A stretch of DNA of 50,836 nt from Xaviernesmea oryzae (GTDB taxonomy: Bacteria; Pseudomonadota; Alphaproteobacteria; Rhizobiales; Rhizobiaceae): positions 1-50,836 of the forward strand of contig NZ_FXAF01000004.1 in NCBI RefSeq assembly GCF_900177415.1, written 5' to 3'. Numbering within the stretch: position 1 is the stretch's first letter; every line of letters begins with the position of its first letter. The notes under the pieces are model-generated. The model made no database searches and was not told where the DNA came from. It saw only the letters and a program-made list of their open reading frames with translations. Both the position numbers and the translations under genes were made by a program. This document shows positions 8,296 to 17,997 of this stretch, in pieces.

Positions 8296-9849
8296 CTACC
8301 GGATAGAAGCCTTCTCGATCATGTAGCCGGTGCCCGTAATGGAGAGGAAACCAGGGACGTTCTTGAAACCTTCAACGCGATCACTGTAAGCGTAGGCTTG
8401 ACTGCGTTGTGCCAGCGGCAGGAACGGTACGTCCTCACCAACGATCTGGACAGCCTTCAGATATTCCGCGCGTGCGGTTGCATTGTCCGACTGAGCCTCA
8501 CCGGCCTGAATGTGCGCGACGATCGCCGACGCGTCATAGCCGTAGCTGCCGAACGAGGAAGCAGGCGCGCCAACAACGTAAGCCTGCAGGTAGACCGGTC
8601 CAGCGACAGACGGCGCACCACCGCCCACTGCCAGATCATAGCCACCACTTGCCTTCTGTGACGTATAGGTCGCCCAGTCCGGAGCATCCAGTTCCGCATC
8701 AATGCCGACAGCCTTCAGGTCCGCCTGCATGGACAGCGCCATATCGCGGAAGAAAGAGTAGGTCGACGAGGTCAACAGCTTGATCTTCAGGCCATCCGCC
8801 ACACCCGCTTCCGTCAGTAACGCGCGGGCTTTCGCCGGGTCGTAGCCCCAGAGTTTGCCCATCGACGGGTCATAACGATCATTGTTCGGCGACATCGGTA
8901 TACCGTTGAGCGGGGTACCATGTCCGTAGAATGCCACAGCTACGACGTTCTCGGGCTTGATTGCATGAGCAATCGCCTGGCGTACTTTTGGATTGTCGAA
9001 CGGTGCACGCTTGATATTGAACATCGTGTAGACAAAGGGGCCTGGAACGGCATCGAGAACAAGGTTGCCCGCCGCCTCCACGCGTTCGAAATCTTCCCAG
9101 CCAACGAAGTCGATCACATCGACGTCACCGGCCAGAAGTGCGTTGGTGCGTGCAGAGGAGTCCGGGTAGAAGACAAACTTGACGCCATCGAGCTTGACCT
9201 CATCCTTGTCATAGTAGGTATCGGCCTTTACGAGATCGAGGCTGACGCCATTCTCATTGGTTCTCAGTTTGAACGGGCCGGCGCCGATCCAATTGGCCGC
9301 GCCGGTGGCGAGCGCAGCAGCCGGCGAGATGCCTGCGTTCGGATCGGCCATATATTCGAGGAATGATGCGTTCGGCTTCGACAGTTTGACGATCAGCGTG
9401 CGCTCGTCCGGCGTCTCTATGCTTTCAAGCGTAGAAAGCGCCGAATAGATCGCAGCGCCGACCTTCTTATCGGCGAGATATTCGAGGCTTGCCTTGACGG
9501 TTGACGCCTCGATCGGCGATCCATCATGGAACTTCAGGCCCTCCCGCAGCGTAAAGCTATAGGTCGAAGAGTCGATAGCTTTGAAGCTCTCGGCCAAAGC
9601 TGGAACAAGGGTGCCGTTCTCGTCGAATTTTACCAGACCGCGATGGATCTGCTGGTTGACGATGAACTGAGCCGCGCCGCGGGACGGACCATAGACCAGA
9701 TTGCCGACATTGGCCGACAGACCAAATTTCAGAATCTGGTCCGCAGCGTAAGCGCCGCCCGGCACGAAGGTTGCCATTGCCGCAGCCATGCCCAGCGCGC
9801 CGGTGAGCAATGTCCTTCGATGTATCTTCATTACAGAAAGTCTTTTCAT
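8296..9849 (-). CDS. Peptide-type ABC transporter solute-binding protein (SBP family 5)
   Basis: The 517-residue precursor starts at ATG 9849 with GAGGGG eight bases upstream. Its signal peptide contains HRRTLLTG, a twin-arginine-like motif, a hydrophobic stretch and a likely cleavage after AYA near residue 35. The mature protein matches cluster C / SBP_bac_5 (DppA/OppA type): FKAIDSSTYSFTLREGLKFHDG near 95 and KVRQAIAHAI near 290 are conserved landmarks. In the periplasm it captures the ligand for the permease pair. A 167-base gap separates it from the oxoprolinase gene, and a TTGACG box near 9962-9968 on the minus strand could give it a promoter of its own (weak evidence). Confidence 0.93.
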   Translation of the reverse strand: MKRLSVMKIHRRTLLTGALGMAAAMATFVPGGAYAADQILKFGLSANVGNLVYGPSRGAAQFIVNQQIHRGLVKFDENGTLVPALAESFKAIDSSTYSFTLREGLKFHDGSPIEASTVKASLEYLADKKVGAAIYSALSTLESIETPDERTLIVKLSKPNASFLEYMADPNAGISPAAALATGAANWIGAGPFKLRTNENGVSLDLVKADTYYDKDEVKLDGVKFVFYPDSSARTNALLAGDVDVIDFVGWEDFERVEAAGNLVLDAVPGPFVYTMFNIKRAPFDNPKVRQAIAHAIKPENVVAVAFYGHGTPLNGIPMSPNNDRYDPSMGKLWGYDPAKARALLTEAGVADGLKIKLLTSSTYSFFRDMALSMQADLKAVGIDAELDAPDWATYTSQKASGGYDLAVGGGAPSVAGPVYLQAYVVGAPASSFGSYGYDASAIVAHIQAGEAQSDNATARAEYLKAVQIVGEDVPFLPLAQRSQAYAYSDRVEGFKNVPGFLSITGTGYMIEKASIR

Positions 9850-10016
9850 TCGAATCCCCTCGATATGACCCTTTTCCGGGTAAGTTCTGTTTCCTGAAAG
9901 CGACGGACGCTTAGACCATCCCTTTTTTCTGCCGCTGCGAGTTTTACACAAGAGCATCTTGCGTCAACAAAAATCGCACTTCGTTGTCGTAATCTTGATT
10001 ATTTCTCCTGATCTTT

Positions 10017-13000
10017 TCAGCGAAATGCAGAGAGTTTATCACCTTGTTTAGCGCCGTTAGGGGATAGCGCCTCGTCTTCAACCGCGCCAAAGCCACCACC
10101 GGTGGGCGTTTCAATAATGATCGCCTCGCCGGCGCGCATCGAAAGCTGGACGCAGGAATCGAGTAGTTCCGTCGTGCCGTCGTGCCTACGGGCAATGTTA
10201 CGGCCAACGCTGCCGGGCTCTCCGCCTGCCGTTCCGAACGGCGCGACCTTGCGGTTGCCACTCAGGATCGCGCAATCCAGATCCTCGCGGAAACGGATCA
10301 CACGACGCACGCCGTCGCCCGCATTCCACTTGCCGCGCCCGCCTGATCCGCGACGGATCGAGAACTCCTCAAGCACGACTGGATAGCGGGCTTCAAGCAC
10401 CTCGGGATCGGTCAGGCGCGTGTTGGTCATGTTGGTATGAACCGCCGATGCGCCATGGAAACCCGGCCCGGCGGGTGCCCCCGAGCAGATAGTCTCATAA
10501 TATTGCGTGCGTGCATTGCCAAATGTCAGATTGTTCATCGTCGCCTGGGACGAACCGAGACGTCCGACGGCTCCCAGCAGGCAATTGGTCACCGCCTGAC
10601 TGACCTCGACATTTCCCGCCACCACGGCGGCGGGCCATTTGGGCGACAGCATCGTTCCTTCCGGAATAACAATGTCGATAGGGCGCAGGCAGCCCGCATT
10701 CATCGGGATCGAGCGACCGACCAGAAGACGGAAGACAAACAGCACGGCCGCGCGGGTAATTGGCTCGGGTGCGTTAAAGTTACTGTCCTGCTGTGCGCTG
10801 GTGCCGGCAAAATCGATACGCAGACGTCCCGCCTCTCGATCGACTTTCAGCGAAACGGCAATCCTGCAGCCCTTATCCATGGGCAGCTCGAAATACCCGT
10901 CTTCCAGCCCTTCGATCACCTTACGGACTTCCGCCTCGGCATTGTCCTGGACGTGCGCCATGTAAGCGACAACAACATCCTCACCGAATTGCGCGATCAT
11001 CCGGCGCACTTCCGCCGCCCCGCGCTCGTTCGCTGCGACCTGCGCCTTCAGGTCAGCAATATTCTCGCCGATATTGCGAGCCGGATATTTCGCACTTGCT
11101 AGAACGGAGCGAATGTCTGCTTCCAGGAAGCGGCCCTCGTCCACCAGCTTGCGATTATCGATATATACGCCTTCTTCCTCGATAGTTTTTGCATTCGGGC
11201 TCATCGAGCCGGGCGCAACGCCACCAATATCGGCATGATGACCCCGGCTGGCAACGATGAAGCGGATGCGCTCACCAGCCTCGTCGAAGACCGGCGTGAC
11301 GACCGTGATGTCAGGAAGATGCGTACCGCCTTGATATGGTGCATTGAGAATGTAGACATCGCCCGGCTTGATGGTTCCGGCATTTCTTTCGAGCACGGTT
11401 CGAACCGAACTGTCCATCGAGCCGAGGTGCACCGGCACGTGCGGCGCATTGGCCACCAAGTTCCCCACCTCGTCGAACAGCGCACAAGAGAAATCAAGCC
11501 GCTCTTTCATGTTGACCGAGCGGGCGGTGTTCCGAAGCACCACGCCCATCTGCTCGGCGATCGACATGAAGAGGTTGTTGAATACCTCCAGCATGACCGG
11601 ATCCGCCGAGGTATCGAGCTTGGTACGCTGGACAGTCTGCGCCGTGCGGGTCAGGATCAGGTCGTCGCGTGTCGTGATCTGGCCGCTCCAGCCTGCCTCG
11701 ATAACGACTGTCTGGTTTGGTTCTATCAGCAATGCCGGGCCAGCGAGAACCTGGCCGGGCGAAAGCTCTTCGCGACGCACCACACGCGCCTCGCGCCATG
11801 CACCCTGGCTGTATATGCGTTTGAAATTTTTGGGCAGGTCGCCAATGATCTCCGGCATAGCAAGGTGCGCTTCAGGCACGATCGCGCCGCCTCCGATCGA
11901 TTCCACCGCGATCGCCTCGACGACCAAATCGTGCCCCGACTGGACGAAGCCGAAACGCTGACGGTGTGCATGCTCGAATGCCTCAGCCATCTCTTGGAAT
12001 GTTCCGGCTCTCACTTCGATGGCCGAGTCCGTACCCTGATAGCGAAGATGCACACGCACCTCGTCGCGGATTTCCCCCGCATCGACACCCTGCGCGACCA
12101 ATTCGCTGCGGGTCTCCGCCAGAAGCGTCGCGCGCAGGGCCGAAATGGCATCCATGGCACCGGAGTCAAGCCGCGCTTCCACGCTTTTCTCGCGGCTTGC
12201 GCGCAGGTCCCCGAGGCCGATTCCATAGGCCGACAGGAGACCCGAATAAGGGTGAACAACAATCGTGTTCATCCCGAGCGCCTCCGCGACCGCGCAGGCA
12301 TGCTGGCCGCCCGCGCCGCCAAAACACGCCAAGGCATACTGCGTCACGTCGTAACCACGCGCGACGGAGATTGTCTTGATCGCATTAGCCATGTTCTGAA
12401 CGGCGATCGTGATAAAGCCATCTGCCGCCTCTTCGGGAGTCTTCGTTCCTCCTGCCCGGGCGGCCAGCTCCGCGAAGCGTTCACGAACAATTTGGTCGTC
12501 CAGTGGCTGCTTCTGGTCGGGCCCGAATATCGATGGGAAGTTTTCCGCACGCAATTTTCCCAGCATAACGTTCGCGTCGGTAATGGTCAGCGGACCCCCG
12601 CGGCGATAGCAGGCCGGACCAGGGTTGGCGCCAGCCGATTCCGGTCCCACCTGGAAGCGCACACCATCGTAGGTAAGTATCGAGCCGCCGCCTGCAGCCA
12701 CCGTATGGATCATCATCATGGGGGCGCGCATTCTCACGCCGGCTACTTCGGATTCGAAGCTTCGCTCGTACTCTCCGGCATAATGGGCAACGTCGGTTGA
12801 TGTGCCCCCCATATCGAAACCGATGATCCGATCAAATCCTGCCGCCTCGCAGGTACGTGCCGCCCCTACTATGCCGCCGGCCGGACCCGACAGAATCGCG
12901 TCCCGTCCTTGAAACATATGCGCAGAGGTCACACCACCGCCGGAGGTCATGCACAGAAGGCGCGCGTCACTGCCCTGAAGTTCGAGATCTGACGTGAAAA

Positions 13001-13667
13001 CATCCAGATAGCGTCGCAGGACCGGAGAAAGATAGGCATCGACAAGGGTCGTATCGCCACGGCCCACTATGCGAATGAGCGGAGAAACCTCATGACTGAC
13101 CGATACCTGCTCGAAGCCCATCTCGCGAGCCAGTGCCGCTAGTGCCTGCTCATGCTCGTGATAATGATATGAGTGCATCAGCACGATTGCGACGGATCTG
13201 ATGCCCCGGTCCCAGACATCCTCCAACTGCATACGGGCATGTTCAAGATTCAACGGAACTTCGACGGTTCCGTCGGAAAGGACACGCTCCTCAATTTCCA
13301 CTACACAATCATAAAGCGTTTCCGGCTTCTCGATATAGGTGGCGAAAATATCGCTGCGCGCCTGATAGCCGATTTCCAGCTGATCGCGGAAGCCGCGCGT
13401 GATCAGAAGTGCGAGCGGCTCACCCTTACGCTCCAGAAGCGCATTGGTTGCGACAGTCGTACCCATTTTGATGGTACCTATAAGACCGGGCGGTATCTTC
13501 TCGCCCTGCGTGAGGCCGAGAAAGGCGCGAATGCCAGCCGCCGCGGAGTCGCGGTAGGCTTCCGGATTTTCGGAGAGGAGCTTGCGCGCCTCCAAAGTGC
13601 CGTCAGGCCGCCGTGCGATCACGTCCGTGAATGTGCCACCACGATCGATCCAGAAATCCCACCGCAT
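10017..13667 (-). CDS. 5-oxoprolinase / N-methylhydantoinase A-B fusion
   Basis: The 1216-residue protein starts at ATG 13667 with GGGG about six bases upstream (a TTG two codons earlier is less likely). It joins the hydantoinase A half (actin-like ATPase fold; [10 protein letters not shown] near residue 8, [11 protein letters not shown] near 285) to the hydantoinase B half, which begins about residue 690 ([17 protein letters not shown]) and ends near ETPTGGGFG. This full-length fusion is the layout of eukaryotic-type 5-oxoprolinase. The family hydrolyses 5-membered cyclic amides (5-oxoproline, N-methylhydantoin) or caprolactam, mostly at the cost of ATP. It heads the operon and is divergent from the MarR-type gene. 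Co-transcribed peptide transporter and monooxygenase suggest a lactam other than plain oxoproline. Confidence 0.9.
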   Translation of the reverse strand: MRWDFWIDRGGTFTDVIARRPDGTLEARKLLSENPEAYRDSAAAGIRAFLGLTQGEKIPPGLIGTIKMGTTVATNALLERKGEPLALLITRGFRDQLEIGYQARSDIFATYIEKPETLYDCVVEIEERVLSDGTVEVPLNLEHARMQLEDVWDRGIRSVAIVLMHSYHYHEHEQALAALAREMGFEQVSVSHEVSPLIRIVGRGDTTLVDAYLSPVLRRYLDVFTSDLELQGSDARLLCMTSGGGVTSAHMFQGRDAILSGPAGGIVGAARTCEAAGFDRIIGFDMGGTSTDVAHYAGEYERSFESEVAGVRMRAPMMMIHTVAAGGGSILTYDGVRFQVGPESAGANPGPACYRRGGPLTITDANVMLGKLRAENFPSIFGPDQKQPLDDQIVRERFAELAARAGGTKTPEEAADGFITIAVQNMANAIKTISVARGYDVTQYALACFGGAGGQHACAVAEALGMNTIVVHPYSGLLSAYGIGLGDLRASREKSVEARLDSGAMDAISALRATLLAETRSELVAQGVDAGEIRDEVRVHLRYQGTDSAIEVRAGTFQEMAEAFEHAHRQRFGFVQSGHDLVVEAIAVESIGGGAIVPEAHLAMPEIIGDLPKNFKRIYSQGAWREARVVRREELSPGQVLAGPALLIEPNQTVVIEAGWSGQITTRDDLILTRTAQTVQRTKLDTSADPVMLEVFNNLFMSIAEQMGVVLRNTARSVNMKERLDFSCALFDEVGNLVANAPHVPVHLGSMDSSVRTVLERNAGTIKPGDVYILNAPYQGGTHLPDITVVTPVFDEAGERIRFIVASRGHHADIGGVAPGSMSPNAKTIEEEGVYIDNRKLVDEGRFLEADIRSVLASAKYPARNIGENIADLKAQVAANERGAAEVRRMIAQFGEDVVVAYMAHVQDNAEAEVRKVIEGLEDGYFELPMDKGCRIAVSLKVDREAGRLRIDFAGTSAQQDSNFNAPEPITRAAVLFVFRLLVGRSIPMNAGCLRPIDIVIPEGTMLSPKWPAAVVAGNVEVSQAVTNCLLGAVGRLGSSQATMNNLTFGNARTQYYETICSGAPAGPGFHGASAVHTNMTNTRLTDPEVLEARYPVVLEEFSIRRGSGGRGKWNAGDGVRRVIRFREDLDCAILSGNRKVAPFGTAGGEPGSVGRNIARRHDGTTELLDSCVQLSMRAGEAIIIETPTGGGFGAVEDEALSPNGAKQGDKLSAFR

Positions 13668-13698
13668 AAACAACCCCAGTTACCAAGCTGGCGTAACG

Positions 13699-13832
13699 TT
13701 GATAATTTATTTGTGTTATGTCAATAAAAATCTCTTCACAGTTTTAAAATTAATCATCGTCGTATGTTCGATGGGAAAGCGCGCAATTGAAGCCGCTGAT
13801 CGATCAATGGAATTGACCTCGCTTATCGATAA
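13699..13832. promoter_or_regulatory. Divergent control region with candidate MarR operators
   Basis: Between the oxoprolinase gene and the MarR-type gene two dyads stand out. One is an imperfect TTGATAATT...ATGTCAA repeat at 13699-13724, which on the minus strand also contains a TTGACA box. The other is the perfect palindrome TTATCGATAA at 13823-13832, inside a wider CTTATC-N11-GATAAG repeat (13822-13844). Either could bind the winged-helix regulator. No consensus for this regulator is known to me, so this is a positional inference. Confidence 0.4.
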
Positions 13833-13892
13833 ATTGCAGATAAGGTTGAAACAAAACGACGCCCCGCGGCCGGGGACATGGAGACCGTGATC

Positions 13893-14441
13893 ATGGCGAA
13901 GAATTCGACGAAGGATATAGAAGCCCAACAAATCGGCGGCAGCCGGATCGTCTCATCGTCACATCTGGCGGCTACCAGCAAGATGCCGGAGCTTTCGGAG
14001 TTTGAGTTTGGACTTATCCTCGCGAGCAATGCCTTCGACCGCTGGATGGTGCGCTGCATGGCCGCGACTGGTCTGCCCGGTCTGACTGCACTTGAAGTCC
14101 TGGTGCTTCACTCGGTCAATCACCGTCAACGCGCCAAGCGTCTTTCGGATATCTGCCTAGCCCTCGGCATTGAGGATACCCACACTGTCGTCTATGCGCT
14201 CAAAAAGTTGGAATCTCAGAAGCTGATTGAACGCGTGCGACAAGGTAAAGAGAAGCTGTTGCTGATCACAAAGGCAGGCGAAGACGTTTGCCTGCGTTAT
14301 GGCGAAGTCCGTGAAAGGCTGCTTGTTGAGGCTGTATCCACGCTAGGGATGGATCCAAAATCCATCAGCGCTGTCGCCTCAACGCTCAGGTTTCTTTCCG
14401 GCCACTATGACCAGGCTGCGCGTACTGCAACGACCCTCTAA
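13893..14441 (+). CDS. MarR-like winged-helix transcriptional regulator
   Basis: The 182-residue start at 13893 is chosen because GGAG lies nine bases upstream; the ATG at 13878 has a GGGG only two bases away. The C-terminal two thirds form a winged helix: GLTALEVLVLHSVNH, then RLSDICLALGIEDTHTVVYALKKLESQKLIER (helix-turn-helix) and the wing VRQGKEKLLLITKAGEDVC. MarR proteins bind palindromic DNA as dimers and usually respond to aromatic or amide-like ligands. The divergent position makes control of the oxoprolinase-transporter-monooxygenase operon likely. The N-terminal 40 residues look disordered. Confidence 0.8.
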   Translation: MAKNSTKDIEAQQIGGSRIVSSSHLAATSKMPELSEFEFGLILASNAFDRWMVRCMAATGLPGLTALEVLVLHSVNHRQRAKRLSDICLALGIEDTHTVVYALKKLESQKLIERVRQGKEKLLLITKAGEDVCLRYGEVRERLLVEAVSTLGMDPKSISAVASTLRFLSGHYDQAARTATTL

Positions 14442-14568
14442 ATATCGAAATCCGACACGTCTTGGCACGATCGCTTCGATGCGGCCAAGCATTCAACGTG
14501 TGCTGGCCTGCCCCCTGGAAAGTGGTCCTCCCTGAAGTAGGCTATTGAGCCGTAGAGAGGACGTTGGA

Positions 14569-14847
14569 ATGCCCCAGAAGAAGCACAAGCCCGAAGAGAT
14601 CGTCGCGAAGCTGCGCCAGGTCGATGTTCTGCTGTCGCAAGGAAAATCGGTTGGCGAAGCGGTTCGCACGATCGGCGTGACGCAGTTCACGTATTATCGC
14701 TGGCGCAAGGAGTTCGGCGGCCTGAAGGGCGACCAGGTGAAGCGCCTGAAAGAACTTGAGAAAGAGAACGATCGGTTGCGCAAGGCGGTCTCGGATCTGA
14801 CGCTCGAGAAGCTGATCCTGAAAGAGGCTGCCTCGGGAAACTACTGA
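14569..14847 (+). CDS. IS3-family transposase OrfA
   Basis: The 92-residue protein starts at ATG 14569 behind GAGAGG. It has the OrfA helix-turn-helix (EEIVAKLRQVDVLLSQG, then GVTQFTYYRWRKEFGG) and a leucine-zipper-like C-terminus (LKELEKENDRLRKAVSDL, LEKLILKE). It binds the IS ends and, in intact elements, is joined to OrfB by programmed -1 frameshifting. Its TGA at 14845-14847 overlaps the start of the orfB frame. Confidence 0.9.
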   Translation: MPQKKHKPEEIVAKLRQVDVLLSQGKSVGEAVRTIGVTQFTYYRWRKEFGGLKGDQVKRLKELEKENDRLRKAVSDLTLEKLILKEAASGNY

Positions 14848-14882
14848 GCCCCGCCCGCCGCCGTCGCTGCGTCGATCATGTC

Positions 14883-15736
14883 ATGGCGAAGTTCTCCGTG
14901 TCGGAGCGCTTCGCCTGCAAGGTTCTCGGCCAGCACCGTTCAACCCAGCGCAAGAAGCCCACAGGCCGGCCGGATGAAGAGGCATTGACCGCCGACATCA
15001 TCCGGCTCGCGTCCCGCTATGGCCGCTACGGCTATCGCAGGATCACGGCGATGCTGCGGTCTGAGGGCTGGACGGTGAATGCCAAGCGTGTCGAGCGCAT
15101 CTGGCGGCGGGAGGGGCTGAAGGTTCCCCAGAAGCAACCGAAGAGAGGTCGTCTCTGGCTGAATGACGGATCGTGCGTCCGGCTTCGGCCGGAGGACCCC
15201 AACCATGTCTGGTCTTATGACTTCGTCGAGGCCGGACCCACGATGGCAGGAAGTTCCGCATGCTCAACATCATCGACGAGTTCACCCGGGAGTGCCTGGC
15301 GATCCGCATCGCTCGCAAGCTCAACTCGACCGACGTCATCGACGCCCTGTCGGACCTGTTCATCCTGCGCGGCGTGCCCGGCCATGTTCGTTCCGACAAC
15401 GGCCCGGAGTTCATCGCCAAAGCGGTGCGGGAGTGGATCGTAGCCGTCGGTGCAAAGACTGCCTTCATTGAGCCGGGCAGCCCGTGGGAGAACGGCTACT
15501 GCGAGAGCTTCAACTGGAAACTTCGCGACGAACTGCTCAACTGCGAGATCTTCTACAGCCTCGCCGAGGCCAAGGTCATCATCGAGGCATGGAGACGCTA
15601 CTACAACACCGAGCGGCCGCACTCATCGCTCGGATATAAGCCCCCGGCGCCGGAGGCCATCATCTGGCCTGCACCGTCGCGCGGATCGACACCGCCATCT
15701 GCCCAAGCAATGGCCGAAAAACCTGTCATGCATTAA
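14883..15736 (+). pseudogene. IS3-family transposase OrfB, frameshifted
   Basis: The frame opens just before the orfA stop, and the first listed methionine is at 14883 (MAKFSVSERFACKVLGQ). It runs through the HTH_21 part and the first catalytic Asp (WSYDFVE) near 15220. A missing base at about 15231-15236 then shifts the frame. The rest of the integrase core (FRMLNIIDEFTRECLAI, SDNGPEF with the second Asp, WENGYCESF with the catalytic Glu) is in the next frame and ends at TAA 15736. All DDE residues exist but not in one protein. A sequencing error would look identical. Confidence 0.85.
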
Positions 15737-15770
15737 GACTGAAACCGGACCACCTCATAGGGGCAGGCCA

Positions 15771-16197
15771 CTGCAACGCCTTCCGCAAAGCAAACTTGCT
15801 CTTCGTGCAGGAACCCGTTTTTGCTGAAACATCGATGTGATGGAGAAACTCTCAAGGGTGTGTCACAGCGTTTGGCGACAGGCGAACCTTTGTTGAACTG
15901 ATGACTGTTGACAAATTATTACACGCCGACCTGTTTGTCGGGTCTTTCCCAAACCTTGCCGGCCCTTGACGAGAACAAGCTACCTCGTGCACCAAAGCTG
16001 GCCGAATAGTATTTGACATTCGGATGCAGAAGCAGCGCCTGGCGCCGCCCGACTTAGAGCCAAGGGGCGCGCCAGGTTCAGTTCTGTCAGTGGCTTGGCT
16101 TTCTTCGGAAAGGTTTGCAGGCGCAAGCTCAGTACGGGTTCCAACGGCTAACAATAGCATTTGTTTTCTGTAGCTGGCAATCATCGATGGCCACTGA
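15771..16197. other. Intergenic stretch without recognisable content
   Basis: About 430 bases separate the right end of the IS3 element from the end of the amidohydrolase gene. Frames on both strands are short and show no motif. I see no repeat, tRNA or transposon end that I can name. It is probably decayed sequence around the insertion site. Confidence 0.5.
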
Positions 16198-16213
16198 CGG
16201 CGGTTAGCCGCCG
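16198..16213 (-). terminator. Possible terminator hairpin of the LysR-linked operon
   Basis: CGGCGG (16198-16203), loop TTAG, CCGCCG (16208-16213) form a perfect six-pair stem 15 bases past the stop of the last gene of the minus-strand operon. No T-tract follows, so efficiency is doubtful. Confidence 0.35.
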
Positions 16214-16227
16214 CCAGCTCTGGCGAA

Positions 16228-16923
16228 TTAGGCAACCTTTCGCTCTTCTCGCATTTCGGAAATGAGCATGTCCGTATCCATTACGTCTCCGAAGTTGGTG
16301 TACATAACCGTAAGCGACGACAGATGCTCCTGATCCGTGTGGGTCGCGGTGCCGTCGCTGACCATGATGATCTTGTAGTTCATCATCATCGCGTCGCGAG
16401 CCGAACTCTCGCAGCAGATATTGGTGAGCGTTCCCGCGATCAGCACGGTATCGATGCCGCGGGCCTGAAGACGCGCGTGGAGATCGGATGAGTTTTCAAG
16501 AAACGCGCTGAACCGGCGCTTGACGACGACCTCGTCTTCATCACGAATGTCCAGGCTCGAATGAAGCTGACTCTCGTAAGAGTCAGGTCCGAGAACCGCC
16601 GTTTGGGCGCGCTTCTCCGGCTTCATCATGTCAAGCCATACGGTCCAGTTCTTGCGCACCTCGTCGTCGGTGACGCCTTTGATCCAATAGACCATTCCGC
16701 CGGCGTCACGCAGCGCGGCAGCCAGCCGGTTGACGTTCGGGACGATCTGCACGGCGTTCTTGATATAGGAAAGGACGGAAATATTCTCGTCCATGAAGCT
16801 GTTCTGAAGGTCGATGACGATCAGTGCCGTCTTGGACGGATCGAAACCGGAATGGATATGATGGGTGCCGCGGCGTTCGAAGACGCGGTCCTTTGCCCAT
16901 TGCGGCAGTTCTTTGGGATGCAT
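16228..16923 (-). CDS. Isochorismatase-fold cysteine amidohydrolase (RutB-like)
   Basis: The 231-residue protein starts at ATG 16923 with AAAGGAAC upstream. It has the complete catalytic triad of the isochorismatase-like superfamily: Asp38 in VIDLQN, Lys135 in VVKRRF and Cys170 in TNICCESSARDAM, with the GTLTN turn before the cysteine. Cysteine plus amide-type context points to amidases such as ureidoacrylate hydrolase (RutB), N-carbamoylsarcosine amidase or nicotinamidase. The length matches RutB, but no other rut genes are present. It is the last gene of the LysR-linked operon, 30 bases after the DppD-type gene. It probably cleaves the imported ligand or a breakdown product in the cytosol. 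Confidence 0.85.
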   Translation of the reverse strand: MHPKELPQWAKDRVFERRGTHHIHSGFDPSKTALIVIDLQNSFMDENISVLSYIKNAVQIVPNVNRLAAALRDAGGMVYWIKGVTDDEVRKNWTVWLDMMKPEKRAQTAVLGPDSYESQLHSSLDIRDEDEVVVKRRFSAFLENSSDLHARLQARGIDTVLIAGTLTNICCESSARDAMMMNYKIIMVSDGTATHTDQEHLSSLTVMYTNFGDVMDTDMLISEMREERKVA

Positions 16924-16953
16924 AGCTGTTCCTTTCGTTGGTTGAGGATGGAA

Positions 16954-17997
16954 TCAGGTCAGTGAATTGATCAGGTGGCAGGCCGCGTCGTGATGCGCCG
17001 CAACCCCGACGAGGGATGGCGCGCGCTCCAAGCAAAGGCTCTTCGAAACGCCACAACGTGGTGCGAAGCGGCAGCCGGCGACCAGCCGCCGGAGATCTGC
17101 CGGGTCGCCGGGAATGACCGGCAGATCCGCATCGCGCGCCTGCCCGTGAACCGTCGAGGCAAGCATCGCCCTTGTATAGGGATGAGCCGGATTGACCAGC
17201 ACGTCCCGCGCTGATCCGAATTCGACGATCTCGCCGGCATACATCACGGCGATCTTATCGGCGATCTGGGCCGCGACGCCGATGTCGTGGGTCACGAAGA
17301 TAACACCCATGCCGAGTTCGTCCTGCAGTTGGCGCAGAAGAACGAGAACCTGAATCTGGACCGTGGCGTCGAGTGCAGTGGTCGGCTCGTCGGCCAGCAG
17401 CAGCTTCGGCTTGCAGGAAAGCGCCACCGCAATCATTGCCCTCTGGCGAAGCCCGCCGGAGAGTTCGTGAGGATAGGCATCCAGGCGCGATACCGCGGAC
17501 GGAATCCGAACCAGTTCCAGAAGCTCCAGCGCGCGACGGCGCGCTTCGGATGTCGTAACGGGTTCGTGCGCCCTGATCGCCTCCGTGATTTGCCGGCCGA
17601 TCGTGTAGACGGGATCGAGCGCCGTCATCGGCTCCTGGAAGATCATCGAGATTTCAGCCCCGCGCAGGTGCCGGATCTGCCGCTCGCTCAAATCGAGGAC
17701 CTTGTGTCCGTTGACTTCGATTTCCCCCGTCATCACCGTCTTCTTCGGGGGCAGCAGCCGCATCATCGATTTCATCGTCACCGATTTGCCCGAACCGGAT
17801 TCCCCGATGATGCAAAGCACATCGCGCGGCATGAGATCGAAAGAGACGCCGTTCACCGCGTGCACGGTCGCGTCGCGACTTCTGAACTGGACGTTCAGGT
17901 CCTTAACGCGCGCGAGCGGCGAAACGACGGGGATCTTTCCCGCCAGCGGCATGTCCTTGGCGACCGGAGCGACGGAGGTGGTCTGAAGATTACGCAT
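16954..17997 (-). CDS. Peptide-type ABC transporter ATPase (DppD-like)
   Basis: From ATG 17997 (GAGGAG ten bases upstream, inside the preceding gene) the protein is 347 residues. Motifs in order are Walker A GESGSGKS, signature LSGGLRQRA, Walker [13 protein letters not shown], switch THD, and the oligopeptide-family C-terminal extension HPYTRAML with the cysteine-containing GCRFAPRC segment. It overlaps the DppF-type gene by eight bases. With that gene it forms the heterodimeric motor of the second peptide-type importer. Confidence 0.92.
   Translation of the reverse strand: MRNLQTTSVAPVAKDMPLAGKIPVVSPLARVKDLNVQFRSRDATVHAVNGVSFDLMPRDVLCIIGESGSGKSVTMKSMMRLLPPKKTVMTGEIEVNGHKVLDLSERQIRHLRGAEISMIFQEPMTALDPVYTIGRQITEAIRAHEPVTTSEARRRALELLELVRIPSAVSRLDAYPHELSGGLRQRAMIAVALSCKPKLLLADEPTTALDATVQIQVLVLLRQLQDELGMGVIFVTHDIGVAAQIADKIAVMYAGEIVEFGSARDVLVNPAHPYTRAMLASTVHGQARDADLPVIPGDPADLRRLVAGCRFAPRCGVSKSLCLERAPSLVGVAAHHDAACHLINSLT

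Larger units (their letters stand above)
14504..15770 (+). mobile_element. IS3-family (IS407-group) insertion sequence
   Basis: The element is bounded by imperfect terminal inverted repeats. The left end begins TGGCCTGCCCCCTGGAAAG at 14504; the right end, read inward from 15770, begins TGGCCTGCCCCTATGAGG; both continue to GTGGTCC. It is about 1267 bp and carries overlapping orfA and orfB in the order and relative frame of the IS407 group. The flanking tetramers are GTGC (left) and CTGC (right), matching 3 of 4, so a four-base target duplication is possible but not clean. orfB is frameshifted, so this copy probably cannot move by itself. It sits between the marR gene and the second transporter operon. 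Confidence 0.88.

Noticed and set aside
11235..12800. Long plus-strand frame (521 codons) opposite the oxoprolinase gene
   Set aside because: It lies fully antisense to a well-supported gene, has no domain motif, and is rich in Arg/His/Asp as expected from the reverse frame of GC-rich codons.
14844..15260. Programmed frameshift as the explanation for the split orfB
   Set aside because: The normal orfA/orfB frameshift zone is at about 14840; the break at 15231 is inside the integrase domain and lacks a slippery heptamer, so a deletion or read error is simpler.
15852..16235. Minus-strand frame (127 codons) between the IS3 element and the amidohydrolase gene
   Set aside because: No motif and no ribosome-binding site; it overlaps the end of the amidohydrolase gene on the same strand.
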